From NCBI RefSeq assembly GCF_004342225.1, contig NZ_SMAR01000007.1, forward strand, positions 93,603 to 157,602: a DNA stretch of 64,000 nt. The letters are read 5' to 3'. Under the pieces are notes generated by a model. It made no database searches, was not told where the DNA came from, and worked only from the letters and a program-made list of their open reading frames with translations. The position numbers and the translations under genes are program-made. The stretch comes from Martelella mediterranea (GTDB lineage Bacteria > Pseudomonadota > Alphaproteobacteria > Rhizobiales > Rhizobiaceae). This document shows positions 28,405-37,358 of the stretch, piece after piece. Numbering within the stretch: the stretch's first letter is position 1; each line of letters begins with the position of its first letter.

Positions 28405-28922
28405 TCAGTTCTCCTGTTGTCTCAGGCTAGCAAGGCGTTGGATTTCGGCGCGGTAGCGAACCGCCTCATCGAAAGGCAGTTCGTCGATGTCTTCCGGCGA
28501 CCAGCGGAAGAAAAAGGCCAGGTCAGCGGCTATTTCGAAGGCGCGGCTGACAGGAGCGCCGGAAAAAAATCGACAAACGCCTCAAACAGTTTCGGCAAAT
28601 CGTTCCAGTCGAGGCCGTCGATGAAATCGGCGGTTTCGCCGCACATATCGGCAAGAACGGCTGTTGCCTCGTCCAGGACGTCAGCCTTCATCATCGCTCC
28701 GGAAATTTCGGTGGCGAGCTTTGCCTTGTCGATTTCGGTCTCGCCATTGGCCATCAGCGCCTTGACCAGCTCCGGGCCGACCAGCACGGCCAGACGCTTG
28801 GCATGGCGCAGCTTCGGCCGCTTGATGGTGATGCTGTCACGCGTGGCGGGTTTATCGTCTTCGGTGGTAAACTCGACCGGGACAGAAAGCGGAATGGTGA
28901 CTTTGGACTTCAGCGGGGTCAT
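28405..28922 (-). CDS. tail assembly chaperone E+E' made by -1 frameshift
   Basis: The zero-frame product (below) can shift -1 at the run of seven T (28563-28569 on the minus strand), which is in the exact X XXY YYZ phase. The shifted frame reads on to a stop at 28405, adding about 52 residues including ADLAFFFRWSPEDIDELPFDEAVRYRAEIQRL, the recognisable P2 gpE' (GpE) family sequence. The GpE part has no start codon of its own. E/E+E' chaperone pairs guide tube protein around the tape measure. The fusion is predicted at about 172 residues. Confidence 0.75.
28530..28922 (-). CDS. tail assembly chaperone E (zero frame)
   Basis: A 130-residue acidic helical protein (EEFTTEDDKPATRDSITIKRPKL... 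ADMCGETADFIDGLDWNDLPKLFEAFVDFF) of the tail assembly chaperone class. It lies between the tube gene and the tape measure gene, as in P2 (E) and lambda (G). AAAGGA precedes the ATG. The frame ends in PALLSAAPSK just past the slippery site. Confidence 0.82.
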   Translation of the reverse strand: MTPLKSKVTIPLSVPVEFTTEDDKPATRDSITIKRPKLRHAKRLAVLVGPELVKALMANGETEIDKAKLATEISGAMMKADVLDEATAVLADMCGETADFIDGLDWNDLPKLFEAFVDFFPALLSAAPSK

Positions 28923-28960
28923 TGCGACATTTCCTTTGTTTACGTTAGCGTTGTTGTCTT

Positions 28961-29143
28961 GTCCTCACGCTGCCATGGCTTCGCCATTTCGCTCCGGACG
29001 GGGCCTCGCATTGGCTCGGACGCCCGCTTGGGCTTGCGGCTTCGCCGGTTCTTTTCCCTCGCACCGTCTTGCCGTATGGCACCCCGAAGCCTGCAAGGTT
29101 TCGCAAGCGCGACCGCGCGTCGGCCACGGTTGGCCGTGAGGAC
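28961..29143. repeat. late-operon intergenic repeat, copy A (183 bp)
   Basis: Bounded by the inverted ends GTCCTCAC (28961-28968) and GTGAGGAC (29136-29143). It contains short hairpins of the ATGGCTTCGCCAT and CGGCTTCGCCG type. It is closely alike to copy B over its first 44 bases and again around CGCCCGCTTGGGCTTGCGG. It lies between the tail tube and chaperone genes. Confidence 0.75.
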
Positions 29144-29151
29144 AGAGCTAA

Positions 29152-29679
29152 TCAACTAAACAAAAACGAACGGCGATGGCTGTTCATCTGGTCGAAATTC
29201 TGAATGTCCCAGCCACCGGTTTTGAGCGAGAAACGGTGCAGCACCTGACCGTTCCAGTATTCGGTGTAGGTCCAGATCGACTTGACCTCGTAGTCATAGC
29301 CGTTGACCTTGCCGCCCTGCATCGCGGCCGGACCGATCTTGGTCAGGCGGCCGAGAACGTCTATGGCGTGTTCATGTTCTTCGCCGGTCTCTTCATCGAC
29401 CACCAGTGTCTTGCCGGTCCAGGTGCGCCGCGTGCCGGGTTCACCGGCGAACATGGCATTAATGCCGGGCGCAACGCCTTTTACCTTAGCGCCAAGGGTC
29501 AGCGCCTTGGTGCCAAGGCCAGCAATCTCGACTTCGCCATCGGCCCCGCCTGGCTGGAAGGTCTCGACCGTCTCTTCAAGCGTGGGCAGCGCCAGCTCTT
29601 CGATCGACAGCGCCAGATTGGCGTCGTCATCGGCGACCAGCGTGAAGCCGCGCATAATCCGTGGTGCTATGACAGCCAT
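29152..29679 (-). CDS. major tail tube protein (P2 gpFII-like)
   Basis: A 175-residue tube subunit: MAVIAPRIMRGFTLVADD at the start and YDYEVKSIWTYTEYWNGQVLHRFS near the end match the contractile-tail tube family. The ribosome site AAAGGAG is strong. It follows the sheath gene by 72 bases. The C terminus (NSHRRSFLFS) stops 9 bases from repeat copy A, so the repeat may have altered the last residues. Confidence 0.87.
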   Translation of the reverse strand: MAVIAPRIMRGFTLVADDDANLALSIEELALPTLEETVETFQPGGADGEVEIAGLGTKALTLGAKVKGVAPGINAMFAGEPGTRRTWTGKTLVVDEETGEEHEHAIDVLGRLTKIGPAAMQGGKVNGYDYEVKSIWTYTEYWNGQVLHRFSLKTGGWDIQNFDQMNSHRRSFLFS

Positions 29680-29751
29680 GAAAATTCTCCTTTAGTGACG
29701 CAATTCCTTCACGCAAAACCGGCATCCACTTTTGCTGGAATTGCTTGTCTC

Positions 29752-31020
29752 CTAATTCGTGAGGTCGGAAATCGGGGTTTCGAACGAGACGCTCATCATC
29801 CGCTGCACGTCGGCGGCCAGATTGTCGAAATAGGCCTCGTTGCGGCGCGATCCGAAAATCAGGTCTTCCAGCGGCGGGGTTTCCTCCGCATCGAATTCGA
29901 CGCGCAGCTTGCCAAGCCGCAGGTTCGCATTCGGATTGGCGTCGCGGTCCCAGAAGACATTGCCGCCGAGAATGGCCGTGGCGTTTTTCAGCTCATCAAG
30001 GAAGGCCTGAACCGAACGCATGACGGCCAGAATATGCTGGGCGGTCAGGTTTTCGTCATTGGCCCAGCGGAAGCCATCAATCAGCGTTTTCTCGATTGCC
30101 GCGCGGGTGCGCACGACATTAACGAAACCCCAGAGATTATCCTCGGAGGTGGTGCGGTTGCCCCAGAGAATGCGGCCATTGGCGGAAAAGTTTCCGCCCA
30201 CGCCCTGGACGAGCCGGGACGGAATGAAAGTGGCAATGCCCGCCGCGTTGAGCTTGTTGGCCTCGTGGTCGATCTCACCGGAAAAATATGTGATCGGCCG
30301 GGCCGTGCCGAGAATGCCCAGGACATCCTGATTGGAGGGCGACCAGTAAGGCCCGCCCTTCTGCTTGTCGCGCTTGACGAACATGGACGCGACAAAGCCG
30401 GACGCCGGTTTGGCAATGATATCGGTGCCCGAAAGCACCCGCACGAAGGGATCGACCAGATACATGTAGCGGGATGAAAAATCGGCGCGGTAGGCAAGCG
30501 ACGCATCGGCATCCGGCCCACCGGTATCGGCAATGCCGATGGCTTTCAGCTTGTTGGCGATCTGCTCGATGGCATCGGCGACCGGGTTCTTGGCATCTTC
30601 AATGCGGCCTGCCGTATAGCCCGGCGCGATGATCAGATCCGGCTCGACGCCGACATGACCACGCGCATAGGAAAGCGCATGAAGCCCGGTCATGGCCGCA
30701 GCCGAGCCGACCATATTCGCCATGGTCGCATCGGCATCGACGCCTTCTTCAACGCGGGAAAAGACAAGCTGGGCTTCAATGCCCTGAGATTTGACGGCAT
30801 TGACGATATCGAGCGCGGTTCCGCTTGCGCCAAGGGCTGCAACCTTTTCCGTCTCGTGGGTGTAGAAAGCAACCGGCTCGTCGGGCGGAAAGATATCCGT
30901 ATCGGCTTCAGGCGCGGTCACGCATGCGCCAATGGATGAAGTATCGGCGACCTCAAGCGAGCGGGCTTCGGATGAAGCATCGACAACGCGGGTGCCGTGA
31001 TTGAATGCGGCTGTCGCCAT
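29752..31020 (-). CDS. tail sheath protein (P2 gpFI-like)
   Basis: The 422-residue contractile sheath subunit. Features include the early FNHGTRVVDASSEARSLEVADTSSIGACVTAPEAD, the central DQKGGPYWSPSNQDVLGI loop, and GGNVFWDRDANPNANLRLGKLRVEFDAEETPP near the C terminus, all typical of P2-type sheaths. GGAG precedes the ATG. It is the first gene after the palindrome at 31087-31109, hence probably the head of a late transcription unit. Confidence 0.92.
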   Translation of the reverse strand: MATAAFNHGTRVVDASSEARSLEVADTSSIGACVTAPEADTDIFPPDEPVAFYTHETEKVAALGASGTALDIVNAVKSQGIEAQLVFSRVEEGVDADATMANMVGSAAAMTGLHALSYARGHVGVEPDLIIAPGYTAGRIEDAKNPVADAIEQIANKLKAIGIADTGGPDADASLAYRADFSSRYMYLVDPFVRVLSGTDIIAKPASGFVASMFVKRDKQKGGPYWSPSNQDVLGILGTARPITYFSGEIDHEANKLNAAGIATFIPSRLVQGVGGNFSANGRILWGNRTTSEDNLWGFVNVVRTRAAIEKTLIDGFRWANDENLTAQHILAVMRSVQAFLDELKNATAILGGNVFWDRDANPNANLRLGKLRVEFDAEETPPLEDLIFGSRRNEAYFDNLAADVQRMMSVSFETPISDLTN

Positions 31021-31086
31021 GAACCTGATCTCCAGCGCGGTTTGAATGAGCGTTGAAGACAGGTTATGCGGGGCTTGAAACGCAAA

Positions 31087-31109
31087 AGAGCCTGACAGTG
31101 TCAGGCTCT
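31087..31109. promoter_or_regulatory. late-promoter palindrome, copy 3 (before tail sheath)
   Basis: A perfect 23-bp palindrome centred on CTGACAGTGTCAG, 67 bases before the sheath start. The 25 bases 31081-31105 are identical to 43274-43298. On the minus strand CATAAC lies 23 bases past the core, at a possible -10 position. It could also fold as a terminator, but a third copy without a U tract argues for a protein-binding site. Confidence 0.55.
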
Positions 31110-31177
31110 ACGGGTCGGGGTGTTCGGCTGGCATTAGAGGTAGCAGAGGTTCGGCCGGTCTGCAATCTGGTTGGGCG

Positions 31178-31834
31178 TTAACCGCCCGAAGGCACAGGCC
31201 AGTAACTGTCGTTTTCATAATCGGCAGGAATGGGGTCCATATCCTTGATCAGTCGGGCCGCCAGAATATGCCCCTGTTCATGCGCCAGAACGGCCTCACC
31301 CAGCGCGGCCATGGTCGGTGCATCCAGCCTGTGAGACCCATTGTCCGCCGCGATCCACACAAAGTCGTAATCCTGACCGTGCCAGCGATAGTCACCAGAT
31401 GTCGCCCCGGCGTCCATTGCGTTTCGGGCCGATGCCGCCCAGCGGGATATCTTGTCGATATCACCGGGACGAGACTGGTAGGCAACGCCGTCGAACAGAA
31501 AACCGTCTGCAATGCGCCGGTCGCGCGCCGCATCCACGGCTTTGCGCATCATGCGGCTATCGCGGGCTGCGACAAACGCCTCGACGGCATCCCGGTGTCG
31601 ATCCAGCATAGCATGAAGATCATTCGGTGATGGGAAATCCGCATCAACATGCCATTTGAGGATCACAGCCGAGCCGAGACGCTGGTCGGTGCTATCGTCA
31701 ATCAGGTGTCCCGTCTTAAAGTCCTGACCGGCAGATGCGTCCGGATATGCCAGCGACAACAGGTGACCGAGCGCTTCACGATCCAGATCAGGGTTCAGGG
31801 CATTTGCGCTGTCAGGAGAAATCGTCGTGGGCAT
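31178..31834 (-). CDS. tail fibre assembly protein with DUF4376 domain
   Basis: A 218-residue protein in the place of P2 gpG/Mu gpU fibre-assembly chaperones. The DUF4376 region is visible as ARDRRIADGFLFDGVAYQSRPGDIDKISRWAASARNA (about 105-145), followed by a LAHEQGHILAARLIKD helix. The ATG overlaps the stop of the fibre gene (TGATG), so the pair is translationally coupled. It probably assists folding or trimerisation of the fibre. Confidence 0.75.
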   Translation of the reverse strand: MPTTISPDSANALNPDLDREALGHLLSLAYPDASAGQDFKTGHLIDDSTDQRLGSAVILKWHVDADFPSPNDLHAMLDRHRDAVEAFVAARDSRMMRKAVDAARDRRIADGFLFDGVAYQSRPGDIDKISRWAASARNAMDAGATSGDYRWHGQDYDFVWIAADNGSHRLDAPTMAALGEAVLAHEQGHILAARLIKDMDPIPADYENDSYWPVPSGG

Positions 31835-32814
31835 CAGTAGTTCCTCAAATACTTGGCGCGGACGTGCACCCAATTCGAAAAATCGTTCGTGCGGAGGCCG
31901 GTCAATGCCATTTCATCCGAACAATCCACTGTGAGGTTTACCGACGACACATCGACATGGCCGACCTCATAGGTGCCGGAGTCATGCTTTATTCGCGCTC
32001 CTGCGGGAGCCCTTGCGTTGGCATACGCTGCCGCTCGGCTCTCGATCCGATTTCCGATGGCGGCAAAAGCGCTGGTGCTACCCCATTGTGCCCAGATGGA
32101 ACCATCAGCATTTCCGTTGGTGGCAAACGCTGCGCCGCCAACGGAAATGTTTCGATCAGATCCGAAACCATCCTTGAACGTCACCCAGCCGTTGATCGTA
32201 TCGCCGGCCTTGTTGACTGGCGCATAACCGAGACTGGCCTGCGCGCCGATGTTTTCTCGGGCCGCGTCCACGTCATCAAGGTCGGACAGGTTCGCGCTCT
32301 TGGCGACCCTCGATGCAATGGCTGCCGCCTGAGGCTCGCTGACCGGCATTTCGGCCGGCGTCAGGTTCTGGACTTTGGACAGCCCAAGCTGCGCCTTGGT
32401 GACGGCGTGCGGATTATTCTTGTCATCCCGGTGGGCGGTGAAGGTGGCGCTGTTGAGCTTTTGCGCCAGCCCGGTTGCAAGCGCGGTGGCAACCGCTGCG
32501 GTCGCATCCTGCAGGCCGGCGATCTCGGTATCCGACGTGAACCGCTTCTCGTCTGTCTCGATGATGCGATCGGGCGTCAGGCCATTTTCGAGCTCGCCGA
32601 GCAGATCGGCCAGTTGCGCCGATTTCTGCGCAAAGTCGTCATTGATGGATTTTACCAGCGCATCGACATCAAGCCTGTTGCCTTTGGTGAAGGCATCGCC
32701 GAGCAATTCGATCGCATCGACGCGAAGGTCGATGTCGCGCAACACGTCCTTCAGGCGCAGAAGAACGTCGTCGTTCTCGCGAAGTCGGTACTCTTTCTCA
32801 TATTTGCGGACCAT
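31834..32814 (-). CDS. tail fibre protein
   Basis: A 326-residue fibre. The N-terminal third is charged and helical (coiled-coil-like, 1-90). The centre has the tail-fibre repeat motif FTAHRDDKNNPHAVTKAQLGL, and the C-terminal part is beta-rich, ending SNWVHVRAKYLRNY. The Shine-Dalgarno GAGG is donated by the end of repeat copy B. It is the likely receptor-binding component and the part most likely to differ from relatives. Confidence 0.8.
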   Translation of the reverse strand: MVRKYEKEYRLRENDDVLLRLKDVLRDIDLRVDAIELLGDAFTKGNRLDVDALVKSINDDFAQKSAQLADLLGELENGLTPDRIIETDEKRFTSDTEIAGLQDATAAVATALATGLAQKLNSATFTAHRDDKNNPHAVTKAQLGLSKVQNLTPAEMPVSEPQAAAIASRVAKSANLSDLDDVDAARENIGAQASLGYAPVNKAGDTINGWVTFKDGFGSDRNISVGGAAFATNGNADGSIWAQWGSTSAFAAIGNRIESRAAAYANARAPAGARIKHDSGTYEVGHVDVSSVNLTVDCSDEMALTGLRTNDFSNWVHVRAKYLRNY

Positions 32815-32820
32815 ATGTCT

Positions 32821-32918
32821 GTCCTCACGCTGTCATGGCTTCGCCATTTCGCTCCGGACGGGGCGGGCAAACGTGCCCGACGCCCGCTTGGGCTTGCGGC
32901 TTCGCCGTTCCTTTTTCC
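32821..32918. repeat. late-operon intergenic repeat, copy B
   Basis: Begins GTCCTCAC at 32821, shares its first 44 bases with copy A except for one position, and later the CGCCCGCTTGGGCTTGCGG segment. The far inverted end is missing, the element running into the stop of the 784-residue gene. Read on the minus strand its GTGAGGAC end sits 8 bases before the fibre ATG and supplies the ribosome site. Confidence 0.75.
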
Positions 32919-35273
32919 TTAAGCCGTTTTACGCGCGACCAGCCATTCGACATGGAACGGCACGCGGGCATTGTTGGTGGCCGCTTCCAGTTTCAGTTTC
33001 ACCGTGTCCGGCGTGGTGGCCGAAAGATCGAACGTCCATTCGATCTCGACAGCCGCCTCCTGATCGGGCCGGGCCTGCGACCGGCCAACGACCGGGCGAA
33101 CGATCGTTTCGGTGGCGGGGGTTTCGGTGGCAAAGTCCACGCCGCTGAGGATCGTTGGCACCATGGTATGACGCGCGGCATCCCATGCCCCGACGACGGC
33201 CCGCAGCTTCATTTCGCTGGCCTGTTCACCCAGCGCCCAATCCGTGGAAAGCCATGTCAGCTGATCTTTTGGCCGGGTGAGCCGCACGCGGCTGTCGCCC
33301 ATTTCGATGATCGGCATGCCCCATTCGGTTCCGGTGAACACCACGCGGGTTTCGTAAAGCGCGGTAATGCCATTGATGAAAGCAGCGTCAGAGTTCTGGG
33401 CCGACAGTGCCTTCCATGAACCGTTGACGTTGATCTCATAAACCACATTGGCGGCGGACGGGACGAGCTGCGGGGCGAGAATATCGATGCTTTCAATACC
33501 GCCTGTCAGCTGCCAGCTATTCAGCCGGATCGGCATCTGGGTGATTTCGAAGGCGCAGAAGTCGATGCCCATGATCAGATCGCGTGTCACGTCACCGTCG
33601 AAATAGATACCGTCCGTCGAGGTGAACAGGTTGCCGCCGAGGAAGGCTGAACCGTCTGCGGTGGCGACCGTCACATCGCCGGTGACGAAATACATGATCG
33701 CATAGGCGCGCGCCTTCGAACCGGAACCGGCAAGCGGTTTCAACAGGCGCGGCTTGTCGAAGGTGAAATAGGTCCGTTCCGGCCATGCGGTAAAATCGGC
33801 GGCCGTCTTGGTGACCGAGGCCAAAGCGCGTTTCGGGTCCGGCGTGCCATCATTGCGGCATTCGACCAGAACGGCGGTTACCTCCGCACCATCGCCCCAA
33901 GCCTTGATGCCCAGCCATGTGCGCGGTGTCCAGCGCTCCTGATGGATCAGGAAGCTTTCAGCCTTGACCACGCCGGAAATCGTCTGCTCATTGACCTTGT
34001 ATTTGTCATAAGGCACCGAAATCGTATCGGTCCAGAAGCGCTGCAGGCGGACAGCCTGATGATCCACCGAACTAGACGCGGTGTAGCCTTCAAGAACCGG
34101 CGCGGCCTTGTAGGTGTCGCCATTGGCTGCGGTGAAGATCCCCGCAATCGGGTCATAGTGACCGGAATGCCACCACTGCGAATTGTTGCAGATGGTCATG
34201 GAACTGCCATAGCGGATACGCTCACGGCTTTCCGTCAGATGCTCGACCGTGATGTTTTGAACCGACAAACCGCCAAGCGCCATCTCGCCGGATGCTTCCG
34301 TCACCGCGATGCCTTCGACCGGTTGATATTTCGGGCAGATCAGGCCGGAGGCGGCATGCATCAGGTTCGGGTCGTTCGGGTTGTAAAGCGACAGCGCGAA
34401 CTCGTTGACGCCATCATGATTGAAGCGAATGCCTTCCTCGACCAGTGCATCGAAATCGACATGAGCGTCATCGGTCTCTTGGCGGTCGAGAAAGCGGTCG
34501 GCCCAATAGGGCGCACCGTCATCGGCAATGTCGAGGCGATCCTTGATCAGCGCCATATCGACGGCGAGCGCTGCCATGGTCGACTTCGAAGCCGATCCGG
34601 CAAGCTGGGCCTTGATCCCTGCCTGGTCAGCGCGCAGGCCCTCAATATTCTGCATCATCACCGCAAGGGCTGCCTGAATGGATTGCTGCTGGCTGGCGAC
34701 TTTCTCAAGCGTCTGGGCCTTTCCGTCCGGGCGCATGGTAATCGTCTGAATGCCGGATGTACCGATCAGGATCTCGGCCACGGCAACCGAGCCGATCGGT
34801 GCGGTTGGCGCAATCGGCCGGGCGGCTTCGGTTCCAGGCACAACGGTCAGAACAACCTTGCGGTTCTTGGTGCGATAGTCGTCTTCAACGGTTTGCTGCG
34901 TGCCTGCATCCGGGTTCTGCGCGTCAATCGCCCGCTCATAATAGCGGTTTTCCAGATCGTCGGAGACCTCCTGTCCCTGCGCAACCACAAGGCAGATGAC
35001 CGACTGACCAGCTGTGACCGGCACGAAGGCAGCAACCGAGCGCTCTTCGACGCTTTCAGAGGCATACATTTTACCACTGTCATAGACCCGGCCAGGTGCA
35101 ATCTGGACGGTCACGGTATCGGACTGCGAGACGGTGAAATCCGCATAGACAATACTGGTCTGAAGCAGGTCACGGCCGAGAAATTCAAAGCCGCTTTGAG
35201 GATAGGTACCGAGGCGCTCGAAATCCGTTTCGGTGACGCCCTGGGCTTCTGAAACCACTACGCGCTTATACAT
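32919..35273 (-). CDS. large tail fibre/baseplate protein, 784 aa
   Basis: A 784-residue structural protein between tail protein I and the fibre. Its N-terminal third (to about 200) resembles DUF4815-type phage proteins (SQSDTVTVQIAPGRVYDSGKMY); a coiled-coil region follows (about 205-250, EKVASQQQSIQAALAVMMQ), then a long beta-rich part. GGAG precedes the ATG, which lies 2 bases after the preceding stop. It is probably the proximal fibre or a side-fibre that carries the 326-residue protein. Assignment by position and composition. Confidence 0.65.
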   Translation of the reverse strand: MYKRVVVSEAQGVTETDFERLGTYPQSGFEFLGRDLLQTSIVYADFTVSQSDTVTVQIAPGRVYDSGKMYASESVEERSVAAFVPVTAGQSVICLVVAQGQEVSDDLENRYYERAIDAQNPDAGTQQTVEDDYRTKNRKVVLTVVPGTEAARPIAPTAPIGSVAVAEILIGTSGIQTITMRPDGKAQTLEKVASQQQSIQAALAVMMQNIEGLRADQAGIKAQLAGSASKSTMAALAVDMALIKDRLDIADDGAPYWADRFLDRQETDDAHVDFDALVEEGIRFNHDGVNEFALSLYNPNDPNLMHAASGLICPKYQPVEGIAVTEASGEMALGGLSVQNITVEHLTESRERIRYGSSMTICNNSQWWHSGHYDPIAGIFTAANGDTYKAAPVLEGYTASSSVDHQAVRLQRFWTDTISVPYDKYKVNEQTISGVVKAESFLIHQERWTPRTWLGIKAWGDGAEVTAVLVECRNDGTPDPKRALASVTKTAADFTAWPERTYFTFDKPRLLKPLAGSGSKARAYAIMYFVTGDVTVATADGSAFLGGNLFTSTDGIYFDGDVTRDLIMGIDFCAFEITQMPIRLNSWQLTGGIESIDILAPQLVPSAANVVYEINVNGSWKALSAQNSDAAFINGITALYETRVVFTGTEWGMPIIEMGDSRVRLTRPKDQLTWLSTDWALGEQASEMKLRAVVGAWDAARHTMVPTILSGVDFATETPATETIVRPVVGRSQARPDQEAAVEIEWTFDLSATTPDTVKLKLEAATNNARVPFHVEWLVARKTA

Positions 35274-35274
35274 A

Positions 35275-36438
35275 TCAAATGCTCCTTCTGTCGCCGAACT
35301 TGGTTCCGGCCGGGATGTTACGAATGTCGGCGAAGGTGAGACGCCGGGTTGCTTTCAGTGAGATTGCGTCTTCATCACGAAGCGCGGAGGCCGCTTTGAT
35401 CGCCTCGATAAAGGTCAGCACCCGTGGCTCGCTCGCGGCGGCCACCTTGCGTCCCTGGGCAAACCGCCCGCGCGGCAGCTGACGCGACCAGCCAACCGTC
35501 CAGCAGGCGGAAAACGGCTTGCGGGTAACGCGGGATTTGCCAACGACATTGAGCGGGTGATGGGCCGTGGAGACACCGGTTTTTCTGGAAAACTTCAGCG
35601 ATACGTAGCCATTGGCAATTGCGACCGGCGCGACCGTGCGCAAGCCACCACGCCCGGCGGGTGTGAAACGGGCTTCAACGCCGGTTTGAAGCTTCTTTGA
35701 AGCCGCTACGAAGGCTCCGTTATCACCGTCAACAGCAGCGGGCCGGACATAGGCACCGCCCGCGATCGACGGACGCACCGCCAGCACGGTTTCGTCAAGC
35801 TTGCGCGGGCCTGCGCGCCTGAAGGACTGACCGCGTCCGGCAATCAGCATTTTCCGGCGACGCGCCGGGAACGTGATCTTCTCGCTTAAACCCTGCGGCC
35901 GTATCGCCAGACGGATTTCGTTGTCACCCTCGACCAGAACCGCCTTGCGAGACAGGCGGGCATCGCCACGGGCGAACAGATTGACCCCGGCAAAGCGACG
36001 CGGTGAACCTGACCGGACGATCACGGCCGGATCATAAATGCGGATCTCCGGCAGGCCCTCCGCCCAGACTTTTTCACGCTCGGCCGAGACTGCGCGATCA
36101 ACGAAGAAGCCGTGGCGCGGCAGGTTACAGGAGACCAGTTCGGCATCACGATAAGACAACGCCATGCGCACGCCTGCTGGCGTGGTCTTGCGGCGATGAT
36201 AGGTCAAAGCCTCGGCGACCACCTTGCGCTTGCGCTTGACCGGCCAGTCATCATTCCAGACATCAACCGACAGCGCCCAGGCAAGCAAGGGCAGCTCGCT
36301 TTCCGGGCAGGACCATGCGTCCCACAGCGTTTCCAGAACCGGGATCTGGCTCCGGATATTGTTGAGCCGCTCGGCATTGACCTGACCGAGTGTGCGCTCA
36401 AAGGCTCCGGCATTGGCTGGAAGTTCTGAAACGATCAT
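35275..36438 (-). CDS. tail protein I (P2 gpI-like) with long C-terminal extension
   Basis: A baseplate protein. The first 130 residues match gpI (ERLNNIRSQIPVLETLWDAWSCPESELPLLAWALSVDVW), after which some 250 residues of basic, beta-rich sequence form an extension not found in the roughly 180-residue P2 protein. It overlaps J by 4 bases (ATGA). In P2 gpI anchors the tail fibre, so the extension may be a fibre-docking part specific to this phage lineage. Confidence 0.8.
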   Translation of the reverse strand: MIVSELPANAGAFERTLGQVNAERLNNIRSQIPVLETLWDAWSCPESELPLLAWALSVDVWNDDWPVKRKRKVVAEALTYHRRKTTPAGVRMALSYRDAELVSCNLPRHGFFVDRAVSAEREKVWAEGLPEIRIYDPAVIVRSGSPRRFAGVNLFARGDARLSRKAVLVEGDNEIRLAIRPQGLSEKITFPARRRKMLIAGRGQSFRRAGPRKLDETVLAVRPSIAGGAYVRPAAVDGDNGAFVAASKKLQTGVEARFTPAGRGGLRTVAPVAIANGYVSLKFSRKTGVSTAHHPLNVVGKSRVTRKPFSACWTVGWSRQLPRGRFAQGRKVAAASEPRVLTFIEAIKAASALRDEDAISLKATRRLTFADIRNIPAGTKFGDRRSI

Positions 36439-37358
36439 GCCAGCACCTCCGTTTCAACGTTGATCGCCTCAACGAAAACGGCCTGCTCCGGACGGGCCGC
36501 GATGGCGGCGGCTGGCGCATCGACGCGCACCGTCGCCACCGGGCCGACATGGGCCGCCGATGCGATGGCCTCGACATAATGGGCTTCGTTGAGCCGGTGC
36601 AGCTTTGCGGCCAGTGCGGTGAGTTGATCCTTCGCCAGCGCCTTGACCTGGGCGGGATCGGGGCCGCGCTTCATGAAGAGGGTCACGTCCCACGTGACGG
36701 GCTGGATATCGGCGGAAAGAACAGTCAGGACATCGGTCGATTGCTGTCCCTCTTCCGGGCGAAACGCCTGAATGATCTCGGCAAGTGTTGAAGCCGGGAC
36801 CGCGCCGTTGCCGTCACGCCCCAGCACGCGGATCTCGACACGGCCATTGCCGCGATTGATCGGCCAGACATGCTTGATCCGATCGGCAAAGGCGGAGCGA
36901 ATTTTGTAGATGTAGCCGCCGGGCGTCAGGCCCATATCGGCCAGCGCTTCGGGGGCGAGCTGCGACCGCTCGCGATAAGCCGTATCGGTCTCGGTGATGG
37001 CCGGTGTGTCTGCGGTCGCGGCGCGGACGGTCTTGCGAGCGGTGCGGTGATAGGTTGTTGCCAGATGGTCAAGGTCAGCACCGTTTGCCTGGGCAAGGCG
37101 CAGCTTCTTTCCCGCATCGTTGATCGCAGCCAGCAGAACCGTTTCGGCCACGCCAAAACTTTCCGAGGCGATGGTGACCGGCTCATATTCGAGCGCCAGC
37201 GTATCGAAGGCAGGCAGGTCCGGGTTCCTGGCACGTGCGGCTTCCCATATCTCTCCATAAAGTGCCTTGCGCGCGGCGATGATCGCTTCGCGGTCGATCT
37301 CGACAAGCTGGGCTGCGGGCAAGGTGGAAAGGTCGAGCGTGTCAGCAGAGTAACTCAC
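36435..37358 (-). CDS. baseplate assembly protein J (P2 gpJ/Mu gp47-like)
   Basis: A 307-residue wedge protein: FGVAETVLLAAINDAGKKLRLAQANGADLDHLATTYH and RVEIRVLGRDGNGAVPASTLAEI are signatures of the J/gp47 family. The start is a GTG at 37358 overlapping the W stop (GTGA) with GGAG 10 bases ahead; the long upstream frame is an artefact. J and I form the baseplate periphery. Confidence 0.87.
   Translation of the reverse strand: MSYSADTLDLSTLPAAQLVEIDREAIIAARKALYGEIWEAARARNPDLPAFDTLALEYEPVTIASESFGVAETVLLAAINDAGKKLRLAQANGADLDHLATTYHRTARKTVRAATADTPAITETDTAYRERSQLAPEALADMGLTPGGYIYKIRSAFADRIKHVWPINRGNGRVEIRVLGRDGNGAVPASTLAEIIQAFRPEEGQQSTDVLTVLSADIQPVTWDVTLFMKRGPDPAQVKALAKDQLTALAAKLHRLNEAHYVEAIASAAHVGPVATVRVDAPAAAIAARPEQAVFVEAINVETEVLA

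Noticed and set aside
29176..30477. Plus-strand 433-codon ORF
   Set aside because: Exactly antisense to the tail tube and sheath genes; an effect of codon bias. The same holds for 33942-35252 and 31735-32922.
31087..31109. Palindrome read as an intrinsic terminator
   Set aside because: Copies 2 and 3 are followed by CTCTTTT on the minus strand, but copy 1 (51006) has no T tract and all three stand before gene blocks, so a binding site explains them better. Termination is not excluded for copies 2 and 3.
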